From NCBI GenBank assembly GCA_018399795.1, contig JAGYOC010000154.1, positions 1 through 16,433 of the forward strand: DNA of 16,433 nt, in the 5' to 3' direction. Source of the stretch: Dehalococcoidales bacterium (lineage in GTDB: Bacteria > Chloroflexota > Dehalococcoidia > Dehalococcoidales > UBA5760). Of the stretch, positions 1 to 7,258 are shown piece by piece. Below the pieces are notes generated by a model, which saw nothing but the letters and a program-made list of their open reading frames with translations, ran no database searches and had not been told where the DNA came from. The translations under genes were made by a program, and so were the position numbers. The number at the start of each line of letters is the position of its first letter. Positions within the stretch are counted from its first letter, which is position 1.

Positions 1-2
1 AC

Positions 3-392
3 TCCCAAGATGAAAGCCTTCTCAAAGAACGCTCGGACCGAATAGAACAAATGCTAAAGGTCATCGGTAGCGAATATTACGAGGAGCGCCTGGATTACGC
101 GGCTCGCCTGTCTTCTCAATTCAATAAAGACAGGCGAGCCGCAATAAAAAATCTGGATATGTGGCTTGACTGGTGGCATGACCTGCTCCTGGTCAAGATA
201 GGAGTTCCTGAGGCCATTACAAGCACCGATTACCAGGCCGTTCTCGAGCGACAGGCGGAGTATTACGACCTGAACGATATCAGAGAGTTTATCAGTGCCG
301 CGCAAGCAGCCTTCCTGCAGTTAAAACAGAATGCCAATTCACAGCTGGTATTTGAAGTGCTGATGCTCGGCATACCAGAAAGGAGATTGTAA
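3..392 (+). CDS. holB: DNA polymerase III delta' subunit, C-terminal part (partial)
   Basis: The reading frame is open from the left edge (first full codon at position 3) to a TAA at 390-392, so the gene begins outside the window and only about 129 C-terminal residues are seen. The delta' subunit is part of the clamp-loader complex that places the sliding clamp on DNA. What is visible matches the helical C-terminal collar domain of that family: a stretch reading LDMWLDWWHDLLLVK, followed by a segment on residues lying idle (GVPEAITSTD) and a final helix with many Gln and Ala. The AAA+ ATPase part is not in the window, so the call rests on this domain and on the neighbour: holB directly followed by a RicT/PSP1 gene is the order known from Firmicutes. 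An ATG at 51 lies inside the frame but is not the start. Its stop is 2 nt before the next start codon. Confidence 0.8.
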   Translation, partial: SQDESLLKERSDRIEQMLKVIGSEYYEERLDYAARLSSQFNKDRRAAIKNLDMWLDWWHDLLLVKIGVPEAITSTDYQAVLERQAEYYDLNDIREFISAAQAAFLQLKQNANSQLVFEVLMLGIPERRL

Positions 393-394
393 AT

Positions 395-1234
395 ATGGCC
401 GATGTCGTCGGCATAAGGTTTAAAAGGGCCGGCAAGGTATACTACTTCGACCCGGCGGGTATTGACCTGGAGGTAAGCGACCGGGTTATAGTCAAAACAA
501 CCCGGGGGCTGGAAATGGGGGAGATAGTCATTACACCACATCAGGTAATGGATAGCGAAGTCAAGGAACAGCTTAAACCTGTGGTACGAAAAGCAACTTC
601 AGAAGATATAGAACAAACCCAGGAACAGCAGAAAATGACTGCAGAGGCGCTGGTTGAATGCAATAACCTCATCGAGAAGATGGAATTACCCATGAAGCTA
701 CTTACCGCCGAATATAGCTTCAGTGGCAAACGACTCACCTTTTTCTTCAGTGCCTCAGAGAGAGTTGATTTTCGGGAGCTGGTCAAGGAACTAACCAGCC
801 GCCTCAAGGTACGTGTAGAACTCAGGCAGGTGGGCCCCAGAGACGGAGCCAAACTAATTGATGGTTACGGTCGCTGCGGCCGCCGACTGTGCTGCAGTAG
901 CTTCCTCACCGAATTTGAACCAGTCTCTATCCGAATGGCCAAGGAACAGGAACTACCCCTTAATCCAGTGAAAATCTCGGGGGTCTGCGGCCGTTTGATG
1001 TGCTGCCTTGCCTACGAAGCAGACCTATACCGCGCCATGCGGGGGAAAATGCCCAAAAAGGGTCAGAGGGTAATGACCAAGTCGGGAACAGCAGTTGTTA
1101 CCGGAGGCAATCTCATCAAACAGACCATATTTCTGGAGTTGAAGAGCGGCGCTATCATAGAAGAACCCCTCAGCGAAATAACTGCCGAGGGAGAGCAAAC
1201 TCAAAAAGAGCAGCAGCCCAAGAAAAAGACCTGA
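395..1234 (+). CDS. ricT: PSP1-domain protein, RicT/YaaT family
   Basis: A 279-residue protein with the PSP1 C-terminal domain. In Bacillus subtilis, RicT (YaaT) joins RicA and RicF in an iron-sulfur complex that affects RNA processing by RNase Y and phosphorelay signalling; whether that role holds here is inference. Residues 1-60 form the beta-rich start (VVGIRFKRAGKVYYFDP). Residues 100-205 carry the family core, including LTAEYSFSGKRLTFFFSA. Two cysteine clusters are intact: CGRRLCC at 161-167 and CGRLMCC at 198-204, the expected cluster ligands. The last 20 residues are Lys/Gln/Glu rich and look disordered. The start at 395 has the ribosome binding site AAGGAG at 380-385, 9 nt upstream, overlapping the end of holB, so the two genes are translationally coupled. 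No ricA or ricF homologue is in view. Confidence 0.9.
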   Translation: MADVVGIRFKRAGKVYYFDPAGIDLEVSDRVIVKTTRGLEMGEIVITPHQVMDSEVKEQLKPVVRKATSEDIEQTQEQQKMTAEALVECNNLIEKMELPMKLLTAEYSFSGKRLTFFFSASERVDFRELVKELTSRLKVRVELRQVGPRDGAKLIDGYGRCGRRLCCSSFLTEFEPVSIRMAKEQELPLNPVKISGVCGRLMCCLAYEADLYRAMRGKMPKKGQRVMTKSGTAVVTGGNLIKQTIFLELKSGAIIEEPLSEITAEGEQTQKEQQPKKKT

Positions 1235-1247
1235 TATGGGAAAGGCC

Positions 1248-1763
1248 TTAACGGCGCCGTTTCACGGGAAGGTATTTCTGCCACTGAACCTGAGCCTTCA
1301 GAGAAATGGGAATATAAAAAGGGAGATGATCTCTAGGGGGGCCAGGATGATTTAATAATTTCATACCAGCCTCTTCCGGTGTCCGGCCCGCCTTATGCCG
1401 ATTACAACGAGTACATGCGCTGACCACATTCTCCCATGTTTGCTCACCGCCGCGGTAACGAGGTATCACATGGTCCAGAGTAAGTTGCCGGGTCTCCTTA
1501 CCACAATACTGACACATATACCGGTCGCGCTCGAAAACCTCCAGGCGAGTCAACCTCCTTCTCTGCCGGGGCCGCTTTATCAGGTAGGGTAGCCTTATCA
1601 CTGAAGGGAGCGGGAAGCTATCGTCTATTGAATGGATAAAACCGGCGCCATCCTCCAGCATCTCCGCCTTGCCCTCGAATACCATCACCACTGCCCGCCG
1701 CACCCGACATATACTGAGCGGCTCGTAATTCTGATTAAGTACCAGCACCGACCGGTTTATCAT
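1248..1763 (-). CDS. HNH endonuclease family protein
   Basis: A 171-residue protein with an HNH nuclease domain in its centre. The zinc-binding pairs are C84/C87 (CQYC) and C117/C120 (CTRC). The catalytic motif is LDHVIPRYRGG, with D97-H98, then N112 in the segment TWENVVSAC, and N121-H123-K124 (NRHK). The N-terminal part, with VLVLNQNYEPLSICRVRRA, is the extension typical of the stand-alone HNH proteins widespread in Chloroflexota, Actinobacteria and Cyanobacteria. Their cellular role is not established. The gene is alone on its strand and runs tail to tail against ricT with 13 nt between stops. No clear Shine-Dalgarno sequence precedes the ATG at 1763. Nothing suggests a homing element: there is no host gene interrupted and no repeat around it. 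Confidence 0.88.
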   Translation of the reverse strand: MINRSVLVLNQNYEPLSICRVRRAVVMVFEGKAEMLEDGAGFIHSIDDSFPLPSVIRLPYLIKRPRQRRRLTRLEVFERDRYMCQYCGKETRQLTLDHVIPRYRGGEQTWENVVSACTRCNRHKAGRTPEEAGMKLLNHPGPPRDHLPFYIPISLKAQVQWQKYLPVKRRR

Positions 1764-1859
1764 AGCTCAATCAAGGTTCTTTCTACAGCAGGCTTGTTTA
1801 TTCTACTAAAAAACGCTCCCCAGATACAAGACTGGTAGCCAGTTATACCGGTGCCATTA
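1764..1859. other. Intergenic gap between loader gene and HNH gene
   Basis: This 96-nt stretch lies between the stop of the two-AAA+ loader and the start of the HNH gene, both on the minus strand. It holds a small inverted repeat, ACTGG-TAG-CCAGT at 1831-1843, without an adjacent T-run in the right place for a standard terminator. On the minus strand a TAGAAT box lies at 1796-1801, about 33 nt before the HNH start, and could be a -10 element, but no good -35 partner is seen. I do not call either element with confidence. Confidence 0.3.
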
Positions 1860-3254
1860 TCACTTCTTGCTGCCACGAGACCTCGCTCTGAAAGCGGTTC
1901 TGCGGTCACCACGGTAATCAGGGACGGTAAGAATGAATGGCGTGCTTATTTTGACATCGACCATGCGCGAGCTAATGGTGCTATCGATTTCATCCATTGT
2001 GTGCCGCGTGGTAATCACCGTCGGTAATTTGGCATTGTAACGGTAGTTGATAATCTGATACAGCTTCTCCTGCGCCCAGGGAGTAGTTGTCTGCTCCCCG
2101 AAGTCATCCAGAACAAGCAGGGGTGACTTCTTCACCCTTTCAAACACCTTGTCGTAGGAAATCTTGCTCTCCGGATTAAATGCGGAACGGAGGTGGTCAA
2201 GAAGCTCGGGTACCACTACGAACCTTGCCGGTTTTCCAGCCTGAAAGCAATAGTTCGCCACTGCCGCCGCGAGGTGAGTCTTTCCACAACCATTTGTTCC
2301 CTGCAACACCAGCCAGCCCTCCGGTGAACGGGCAAACCGGAAGACCCCGTCAAAAACATGCTTCAAGTTATCCCGCTGCTCCCGGGGCAAGTTTAGCCTT
2401 TCCTGGTCGAAGTTCTCGAAAGTCATTCCCTTCTGAAGCTCAAACTCAGGCCCCCAGCCATAATCCAGGCTGATTTCCCTGTCCTCCACGCTACATATAC
2501 AGCACAGCTCAGGGTCGTTAACACGATTGGCCAACCGGTCACTGAGCTGTTCAACAGGTACTATGGGTATAATAACGGTAGGCAAGGCACTATTAAAGCG
2601 GTGATTAAGCAGCTGCTCCAGTTTTTCCTTGGCCCATGGTGTGCTTGATTGAGCACCGAGGTCGTCCAGAACCAGCAGAGGGGTGCTGCGAACCTGCTCA
2701 AAGAACTCATCATAAGGCACTTCACTGGCCGGGCTGAAGGCAGACCTCAGACGGTCCAGAAGGTCGGGTGCAGATATATAGAAGGCGGGTTGACCCTGCC
2801 CGATTCTCTCATTGGCGATGGCCGCCGCCAGATGAGTCTTACCGCAACCGCTGGGTCCGGTAAGAATCAACCACCCGGAAGGTTCCCGGGCAAACTCCCT
2901 GGCCGTCCGGTAGGCAAAAGCAAACTGCTCTTGGTTCACGGGATTCCCGCTCCTTCCTTCGGGAATCAGTTCGGCAAAGGTAAAACGGGTAAGAGCACCA
3001 AGGTTACTGTAGCTGACCAGATGGAATTGCTCCTCCCTGGCCAGATCTTCCTTTACACAGCGGCAGGGTATGACCCGGCTATAGTCCGGTCTTCCGGTAG
3101 CAAGCAGGGGGTGAACGAAGCCAGTCCCATTACAGATGGAACAGCCGGAGTTCGACACGCTTTCCATCGCTTCAGCGCTGGAACATATGTCCGTATTTTT
3201 GTTTGGTGTAACGTTCGGTATCTTCCCTTTTAGAATATCGCCCAGGTGTTCCAT
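1860..3254 (-). CDS. DnaC/DnaI-like helicase loader with two tandem AAA+ domains
   Basis: A 464-residue protein built from an N-terminal zinc-finger-like segment (CSIC at 38-41, CRC at 64-66) and two DnaC/DnaI-type AAA+ domains. Domain 1 has Walker A GPSGCGKT at 133-140 and Walker B LLVLDD at 193-198. Domain 2 has GTNGCGKT at 319-326 and LLVLDD at 379-384. The two are offset by exactly 186 residues, and over 110 ungapped residues I count 65 identities. Usual DnaC/DnaI proteins have one such domain and about 250-310 residues. Domain 2 keeps the sensor-like LPTVITTR, whereas domain 1 reads LPTVIIPI there. The role is inferred to be loading or regulating the DnaB helicase encoded upstream. The frame is open back to 3344, but the ATG at 3254 has a strong ribosome binding site (GGAGGGAAGGAG) just before it. 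This start overlaps the dnaD-like gene by 83 nt. An IstB transposition helper is less likely, because no istA is present and the context is dnaB. Confidence 0.85.
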   Translation of the reverse strand: MEHLGDILKGKIPNVTPNKNTDICSSAEAMESVSNSGCSICNGTGFVHPLLATGRPDYSRVIPCRCVKEDLAREEQFHLVSYSNLGALTRFTFAELIPEGRSGNPVNQEQFAFAYRTAREFAREPSGWLILTGPSGCGKTHLAAAIANERIGQGQPAFYISAPDLLDRLRSAFSPASEVPYDEFFEQVRSTPLLVLDDLGAQSSTPWAKEKLEQLLNHRFNSALPTVIIPIVPVEQLSDRLANRVNDPELCCICSVEDREISLDYGWGPEFELQKGMTFENFDQERLNLPREQRDNLKHVFDGVFRFARSPEGWLVLQGTNGCGKTHLAAAVANYCFQAGKPARFVVVPELLDHLRSAFNPESKISYDKVFERVKKSPLLVLDDFGEQTTTPWAQEKLYQIINYRYNAKLPTVITTRHTMDEIDSTISSRMVDVKISTPFILTVPDYRGDRRTAFRARSRGSKK

Positions 3255-3891
3255 CGCTCCTTCCCTCCTGCTTCCAGCGCTCCAGGATGCGGGAAATATA
3301 ACGCCAGTTCCGCTTGTTGAGCAAAACCGCCTCCTTGATGGCATCTGCTATCCATCCTTCGGGATAAATCCTCTCAGCCTGCATCAACTCTTCGGCAATA
3401 ATAGGAGTAAGCATGCCGACATTTTCCTCGTACACGGTAAAAATATCCGGCCTGTCCGCCACGGAAACCGCGTTATCAGTTTCCGGGCCGACAACGAGGT
3501 CTTGCAGAGAAATTTCCCCGCTTTTTATCCTCTCTACAACCCTTCTATCCGGCTCGGCATTGACAAAATATATGTCCTCGGCCACACCGTTTCTCTCCAT
3601 CGCCATGTGAAGAATGGAGCCCCTTTCCACCGCCATTGCCAGCGCCCCGCGCAGTATTTCAGAAGGCGAATGCGCGGTGTCTCCTAGGCTATGCATCAAG
3701 GCAGGTATACCCTCAAGCTGCCGGTAACTGACACAGCGGGGATACCCCTTCTTCCGGTAAAGGGCGAAGAATATATAAAGGGTTACCTTGAGTTCAGCCG
3801 CATCGGTTATCTGGGGAATCAAGGTACTGAAGAAAACGTTGGGTAAGGGGGTAAACTGCATCCTGCCCGGGAAACCAGCGAACTTTTTCAT
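3172..3891 (-). CDS. DnaD-domain replication protein
   Basis: A 239-residue protein of the DnaD family, which in Firmicutes takes part in primosome assembly and helicase loading. The N-terminal half (LPNVFFSTLIPQI, then a helix with YIFFALYRKKGYPR) matches the winged-helix part. Residues from about 130 on match the C-terminal DnaD/DnaB_2 domain: YEENVGMLTPIIAEEL, then NKRNWRYISRILERWKQEG, which carries the conserved Tyr-Ile-Trp pattern of that domain. The end KYGHMFQR resembles the usual C-terminus of Chloroflexota DnaD proteins as I remember them, which supports the stop at 3172 and so the overlap with the loader gene. The ATG at 3891 overlaps the dnaB stop as ATGA, a sign of coupled translation. 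Assignment to the family is firm; the exact role in this organism is inferred from the operon. Confidence 0.85.
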   Translation of the reverse strand: MKKFAGFPGRMQFTPLPNVFFSTLIPQITDAAELKVTLYIFFALYRKKGYPRCVSYRQLEGIPALMHSLGDTAHSPSEILRGALAMAVERGSILHMAMERNGVAEDIYFVNAEPDRRVVERIKSGEISLQDLVVGPETDNAVSVADRPDIFTVYEENVGMLTPIIAEELMQAERIYPEGWIADAIKEAVLLNKRNWRYISRILERWKQEGRSDGTPGRYSKREDTERYTKQKYGHMFQR

Positions 3892-5279
3892 AACAAACTT
3901 GCCTTGGCGCTGCCAACATTACCCGGTATATTGGTAAACTTGGCGAGCCTGGGAATAAAGTTCAGATTTATCTGACCGGTAGGTCCGTTACGGTGCTTGG
4001 CGATGATTACTTCAGCTGGGGGCGGATATTTCTGGCCCGGGTGTTCGACTTCCCATTCCTGCTGAGAATGATAGCGCACCTCATCCCGGTAAATGAACAG
4101 GACTATATCGGCATCCTGCTCAATGCTGCCACTCTCACGAAGGTCGGATAACTGGGGTTTATGTGAAGGTCTGGATTCCACCAAACGGCTCAACTGTGAG
4201 GCCGCTATAACCGGCACATCGAGCTCACGGGCTATTCCCTTCAGGTACCGGGTGATATAGCTTATTTCCTGGACCCTGTTTTCCCTTTTCCCCTCCCCCT
4301 GTATCAACTGCAGATAGTCAATTATGACAAGGTCAAGGCCCCGTTCGTAATATAGCTGCCTCGCCTTGCTCCTTATATCCACCACCCGTAAATGAGGAGA
4401 ATCATCAATGTAAATCTGTGCCTCAGAAAGTACGCCGCTGGCATTCAGTATTTTCTCTTCATCAGCTTCACCATGTGAGCCAAAGCGCACCCGGCTCAGA
4501 TTTACACCCGACTCACTCGAAAGCAAGCGTCGTACCAGTGAATCACGCGACATCTCGAGACTGAACACAGCTACGCAGGCACCGCTTTCCACAGCGGCGT
4601 TACGGGCGATATTCAAAGCCAGGCTGGTTTTCCCCATGCTGGGCCTGCCCGCAGCAATTATTAGATCGGACCGCTGAAACCCTCCCAGCATCTCGTCCAG
4701 TCCCGTGAACCCCGAATCCACGTGGGGAATTTTTTCTATCGCTTCATCAAGAGAAACTGACCCCTGCTCGGCGTCCTCGAAGTACTTATCCAGAACCTGA
4801 CGCACGGGAATCAGGCCCCGGCTTTCCTGCCCCTGTCGTATCTGCAGAAGGGTGTTCTCAGCTCGGCTGATACTTGCATCAACATCCGGATCCGATTGAT
4901 AACCGATGGCCGCAATCTGATTGCTGGCCTCGATAAGCCGTCGCATTACCGACAGCCGGTATACTATACGGGCATAGTGCTCGATATCGAGAGAAGTGGG
5001 TACTATCGATATCAGGTAGCTCAGGTAGGCTCCGCCACCGCAATTCTCGAGTTTTTCCTGCCTGTCGAGTTCCTGTGCAACCGTAATCTGGTTGATGGCC
5101 TCGCTACGCTGATACAATGACAGGCAAGCAGCGTATATCTGAGAGTTGCTCTCATTATAGAAATCCGCCGCCTTGATAAGTATGGCAACCTTATAGATGG
5201 CATCGCCATCAATAAGCAGTGACCCGATTACTGCTTCCTCAGCAGAGGTATCATGGGGCGGTAGCCTGTCAGCATTCAA
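3888..5279 (-). CDS. dnaB: Replicative DNA helicase DnaB
   Basis: A 463-residue hexameric 5'-3' helicase of normal family length that unwinds the replication fork. Residues 1-105 are the N-terminal helical domain (PPHDTSAEEAVIGSLLID at the start), followed by a linker, then the RecA-like motor. Visible motifs are Walker A GRPSMGKTS at 211-219, FSLEMSRDSLVRRLL from 239, Walker B LVIIDYLQLI at 317-326, SQLSR at 361-365, LRESGSIEQDAD at 380-391, and KHRNGPTG at 428-435. No intein interrupts it. The start codon is TTG at 5279-5277, one nucleotide after the rplI stop. The ribosome binding site AAGGAG sits inside the last codons of rplI, 10 nt upstream. The gene is followed directly by dnaD- and DnaC-like genes, so helicase and candidate loading factors are made from one transcript. 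Confidence 0.97.
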   Translation of the reverse strand: MNADRLPPHDTSAEEAVIGSLLIDGDAIYKVAILIKAADFYNESNSQIYAACLSLYQRSEAINQITVAQELDRQEKLENCGGGAYLSYLISIVPTSLDIEHYARIVYRLSVMRRLIEASNQIAAIGYQSDPDVDASISRAENTLLQIRQGQESRGLIPVRQVLDKYFEDAEQGSVSLDEAIEKIPHVDSGFTGLDEMLGGFQRSDLIIAAGRPSMGKTSLALNIARNAAVESGACVAVFSLEMSRDSLVRRLLSSESGVNLSRVRFGSHGEADEEKILNASGVLSEAQIYIDDSPHLRVVDIRSKARQLYYERGLDLVIIDYLQLIQGEGKRENRVQEISYITRYLKGIARELDVPVIAASQLSRLVESRPSHKPQLSDLRESGSIEQDADIVLFIYRDEVRYHSQQEWEVEHPGQKYPPPAEVIIAKHRNGPTGQINLNFIPRLAKFTNIPGNVGSAKASLL

Positions 5280-5280
5280 T

Positions 5281-5808
5281 CTATTCCGACTCCTTTTCCT
5301 CCGTCTCTTCCTTTTCTTTCTTTACGGTTTTCTCCTTCTTTACCTCATCCTCTCTTTCAACCCTCTGCTCGACAACGGTGACATTTATCTTGGGCACAAT
5401 ATCCTTGCCCAGCTTTACAGCTATCTCGTAGCTGCCAAGCTGGTGAATATTCTCCGCCATCTCTATTTTTCGCTTGTCGATTACCACGCCGCAGCTATTC
5501 TCCAGTTCCCGAGCAATATCAGCACTGGTAATCGAGCCGTACAATCGCTCCTTGCTCCCCACTCTGGCCGTTATCTCGATGTTCGTGCCCTCTATCAGGC
5601 CCGCCTGCTCCCTCAGCTGGGCTTCTGTCTCGGCCCGCTGTCTGGCCCTTTCACGACTCCTCGCTTCCGCCTGTTTGATAGCATCCGTACTGGCCAGCAA
5701 GGCCATTTTACGGGGGATAAGGTAATTCCTCGCATAGCCATCAGCCACATTCTTTATGTCACCCGAACTGGCCACACCGGGTACGTCATCCAAAAATACA
5801 ACCTTCAT
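5281..5808 (-). CDS. rplI: Large-subunit ribosomal protein bL9
   Basis: A 175-residue protein. The N-terminal rRNA-binding domain is clear: MKVVFLDDVPGVASSGDI followed by VADGYARNYLIPRKMA, the classic L9 signature. A long central helix rich in Arg, Ala and Glu follows, and then the C-terminal domain with GSKERLYGSITSADIA and IKLG-like strands. Typical L9 has about 148-150 residues; here about 25 additional residues of almost only Lys, Glu, Val and Thr form a charged tail. The codons of this tail also contain the ribosome binding site for dnaB. The ATG at 5808 has AAAGG 8 nt upstream and a TATAAT box about 34 nt upstream. It is the first gene of the rplI-dnaB-dnaD-loader operon. Confidence 0.96.
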   Translation of the reverse strand: MKVVFLDDVPGVASSGDIKNVADGYARNYLIPRKMALLASTDAIKQAEARSRERARQRAETEAQLREQAGLIEGTNIEITARVGSKERLYGSITSADIARELENSCGVVIDKRKIEMAENIHQLGSYEIAVKLGKDIVPKINVTVVEQRVEREDEVKKEKTVKKEKEETEEKESE

Positions 5809-5841
5809 ATTTCAACCTTTCTGCCTGATTTTGATTACCAC

Positions 5842-5847
5842 ATTATA
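5842..5847 (-). promoter_or_regulatory. Putative -10 box of the rplI-dnaB operon
   Basis: A perfect TATAAT on the minus strand, 34 nt upstream of the rplI start, in the 65-nt gap after the amidohydrolase stop. No convincing -35 hexamer is seen at 16-18 nt. Position ahead of the first gene of an operon is the main support. Confidence 0.45.
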
Positions 5848-5873
5848 CTTCATCTACAACCCTTACTTCATTA

Positions 5874-7043
5874 TCACTGCCGGCTAAATCCTTCTTTTAT
5901 CTCTTCCATTTTATCCAAATCGGCCAGCAAATCGACAGCAGTCATCGCCATTGACTTCGACCCGTCAAGCAAAGCACGTTTGCCCTCATCAGAAGCAGCG
6001 GCCGAAGCAAACTGACTGGAGTGAAGCAATATATTATCCTGTGCTATGGCCATCATTGGGTGAATCGCAGGGATTTGATGACTGACATTACCCATATCGG
6101 TACTGAAGACAAAACCATCCGGGCAGGTAAGCTCCATCACTCTCCCCAGCAACTCCGCATTGCGCCGGAATAAACAGGCCAGGGGCATATTGTTAAGCAT
6201 TGTCGCATAGTGGTTTTTCTCCCAGCGGTATTCCAGCCGTGCACCACTGGCCGTAGCCGCCCCGCTGAAGCAATTGACCACCTTTTGCTTCAACTCACCC
6301 AGATAGGCATCGCTCTCCGCCCTCACAATAAATACACCGGCGCTGTGTTCGGGAACGATATTGGCAGCCTGACCTCCATCGGTAATGATACCGTGTATCC
6401 GGGCTCTGTCACTGATATGCTGCCTGAGCGAATTAATCGCGGTAAAGGACTGCAGCATTGCTTCCAGGGCATTGATACCCGCTTCCGGTCTGGCGGCAGC
6501 GTGAGCCGCTTTGCCAAAGAACTCTACCTTCAGAACCTGACTGGCAAGTGCCCGGATGGTGGCGATATCATATACCCCAGGATGCAACATCATGGCCATG
6601 TCAAGCTCACTGAAGGCCCCCATCTCAAGCATGGTTACCTTACCACCTCCCATCTCTTCAGCCGGCGTGCCAAGGACAACGACGCTTCCTCCCAGACTGT
6701 CAATTACCGCCCGGATGGCAACCGCCGCCCCCACGGCGCTGGCAGCAATGATATTATGGCCGCAGGCATGGCCCAGACCAGGCAGCGCATCGTACTCCGC
6801 GATAATTCCCAGAACCGGTTTACCATCCCCATAACGTGCCCGGAAAGCGGTGCTTAGCCCGCAGATTCCGTTCTCAACCGAAAAACCTTTTCCGCCAAGA
6901 TAAGTCCCAAGCCAGCCAACCGCTTTTCTTTCGTCAAAACCCATCTCAGGATGGGAATGAATCTTGAGGCTGAGATCCCCAAGGCGCCCGCTTTCGGAAT
7001 CCACCTCACTGATAACAAGGCTCTTCAATTCGTCCGTATTCAC
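5874..7043 (-). CDS. M20-family (M20D) metal-dependent amidohydrolase
   Basis: A 389-residue zinc-type amidohydrolase/peptidase of the M20D group, which includes aminobenzoyl-glutamate and N-acyl amino acid hydrolases; the substrate here cannot be told. Motifs from the chosen start: HSHPEMGF near 30, AEYDALPGLGHACGHN at 82-97 (metal ligands), PAEEMGGGK around 127-135 with the catalytic Glu pair, HPG at 154-156, the dimerization-domain segment AAHAAARPEAGINALEAM, and near the end STDMGNVSHQIPAIHP with a C-terminal ligand His. The frame is open to a GTG at 7166, but that codon has no ribosome binding site, and the extra 41 residues look like a chance hydrophobic stretch. GTG at 7043-7041 has AAGGGG 8 nt upstream and gives the usual family start (NTDELK...). 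An upstream start yielding a membrane-anchored form is a less likely alternative. It is transcribed toward rplI and divergent from the carboxyltransferase gene. Confidence 0.85.
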   Translation of the reverse strand: MNTDELKSLVISEVDSESGRLGDLSLKIHSHPEMGFDERKAVGWLGTYLGGKGFSVENGICGLSTAFRARYGDGKPVLGIIAEYDALPGLGHACGHNIIAASAVGAAVAIRAVIDSLGGSVVVLGTPAEEMGGGKVTMLEMGAFSELDMAMMLHPGVYDIATIRALASQVLKVEFFGKAAHAAARPEAGINALEAMLQSFTAINSLRQHISDRARIHGIITDGGQAANIVPEHSAGVFIVRAESDAYLGELKQKVVNCFSGAATASGARLEYRWEKNHYATMLNNMPLACLFRRNAELLGRVMELTCPDGFVFSTDMGNVSHQIPAIHPMMAIAQDNILLHSSQFASAAASDEGKRALLDGSKSMAMTAVDLLADLDKMEEIKEGFSRQ

Positions 7044-7110
7044 AAGCTCTACCCCTTCCCGAAAAACCGATTCCCCGGCCAGTAAAAATATACTACCAGC
7101 CATCACCATA

Positions 7111-7116
7111 ATTATA
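7111..7116 (-). promoter_or_regulatory. Putative -10 box for the amidohydrolase gene
   Basis: TATAAT on the minus strand, 68 nt upstream of the GTG start chosen at 7043. If it is used, transcription would begin near 7104, inside the longer open frame, which would rule out the 7166 start. No clear -35 partner is visible. Confidence 0.35.
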
Positions 7117-7187
7117 GACCAGCATAGGGAAGGATTTCTAGGCGGGAGTGCCGTTGTCAGATTCACTAGCAGTGTAAATTTTGCCGT

Positions 7188-7201
7188 TATAATGTTATAG
7201 T
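7188..7201 (+). promoter_or_regulatory. Putative promoter -10 region of the carboxyltransferase-mdh-fum-nadB operon
   Basis: Two overlapping candidates lie 60-70 nt upstream of the first gene: TATAAT at 7188-7193 and an extended -10 form, TG-T-TATAGT, at 7193-7201. They sit in the roughly 200-nt divergent gap between the amidohydrolase and the carboxyltransferase. A good TTGACA is not visible at the right distance, which fits an extended -10 promoter. Confidence 0.4.
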
Positions 7202-7258
7202 GATAGGTGAATGATCACGACAGAAAATCATCACAACTAAGCAATGGAGCCTCAAAAA

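Noticed and set aside
1248..1763. HNH gene as a homing endonuclease or restriction enzyme
   Set aside because: No intron, intein or methyltransferase nearby; it has the N-terminal extension of the common stand-alone family.
1831..1843. Small hairpin as terminator of the loader operon
   Set aside because: The five-bp stem has no T-run next to it on the minus strand.
1860..3254. IstB-type transposition helper reading of the AAA+ gene
   Set aside because: No istA, inverted repeats or target duplication; the zinc-finger start and the dnaB/dnaD neighbours fit a helicase loader.
3255..3344. N-terminal extension of the loader frame up to 3344
   Set aside because: It has no binding site at its first codon and an odd, Ser/Arg-rich composition, and it lies deeper inside the dnaD-like gene. 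The strong binding site before 3254 decides the start.
5197..6015. 272-codon plus-strand open frame over rplI
   Set aside because: It is the complement of rplI and parts of dnaB and the amidohydrolase. The hydrophobic Phe/Leu run is just the reverse of the Lys/Glu tail of bL9.
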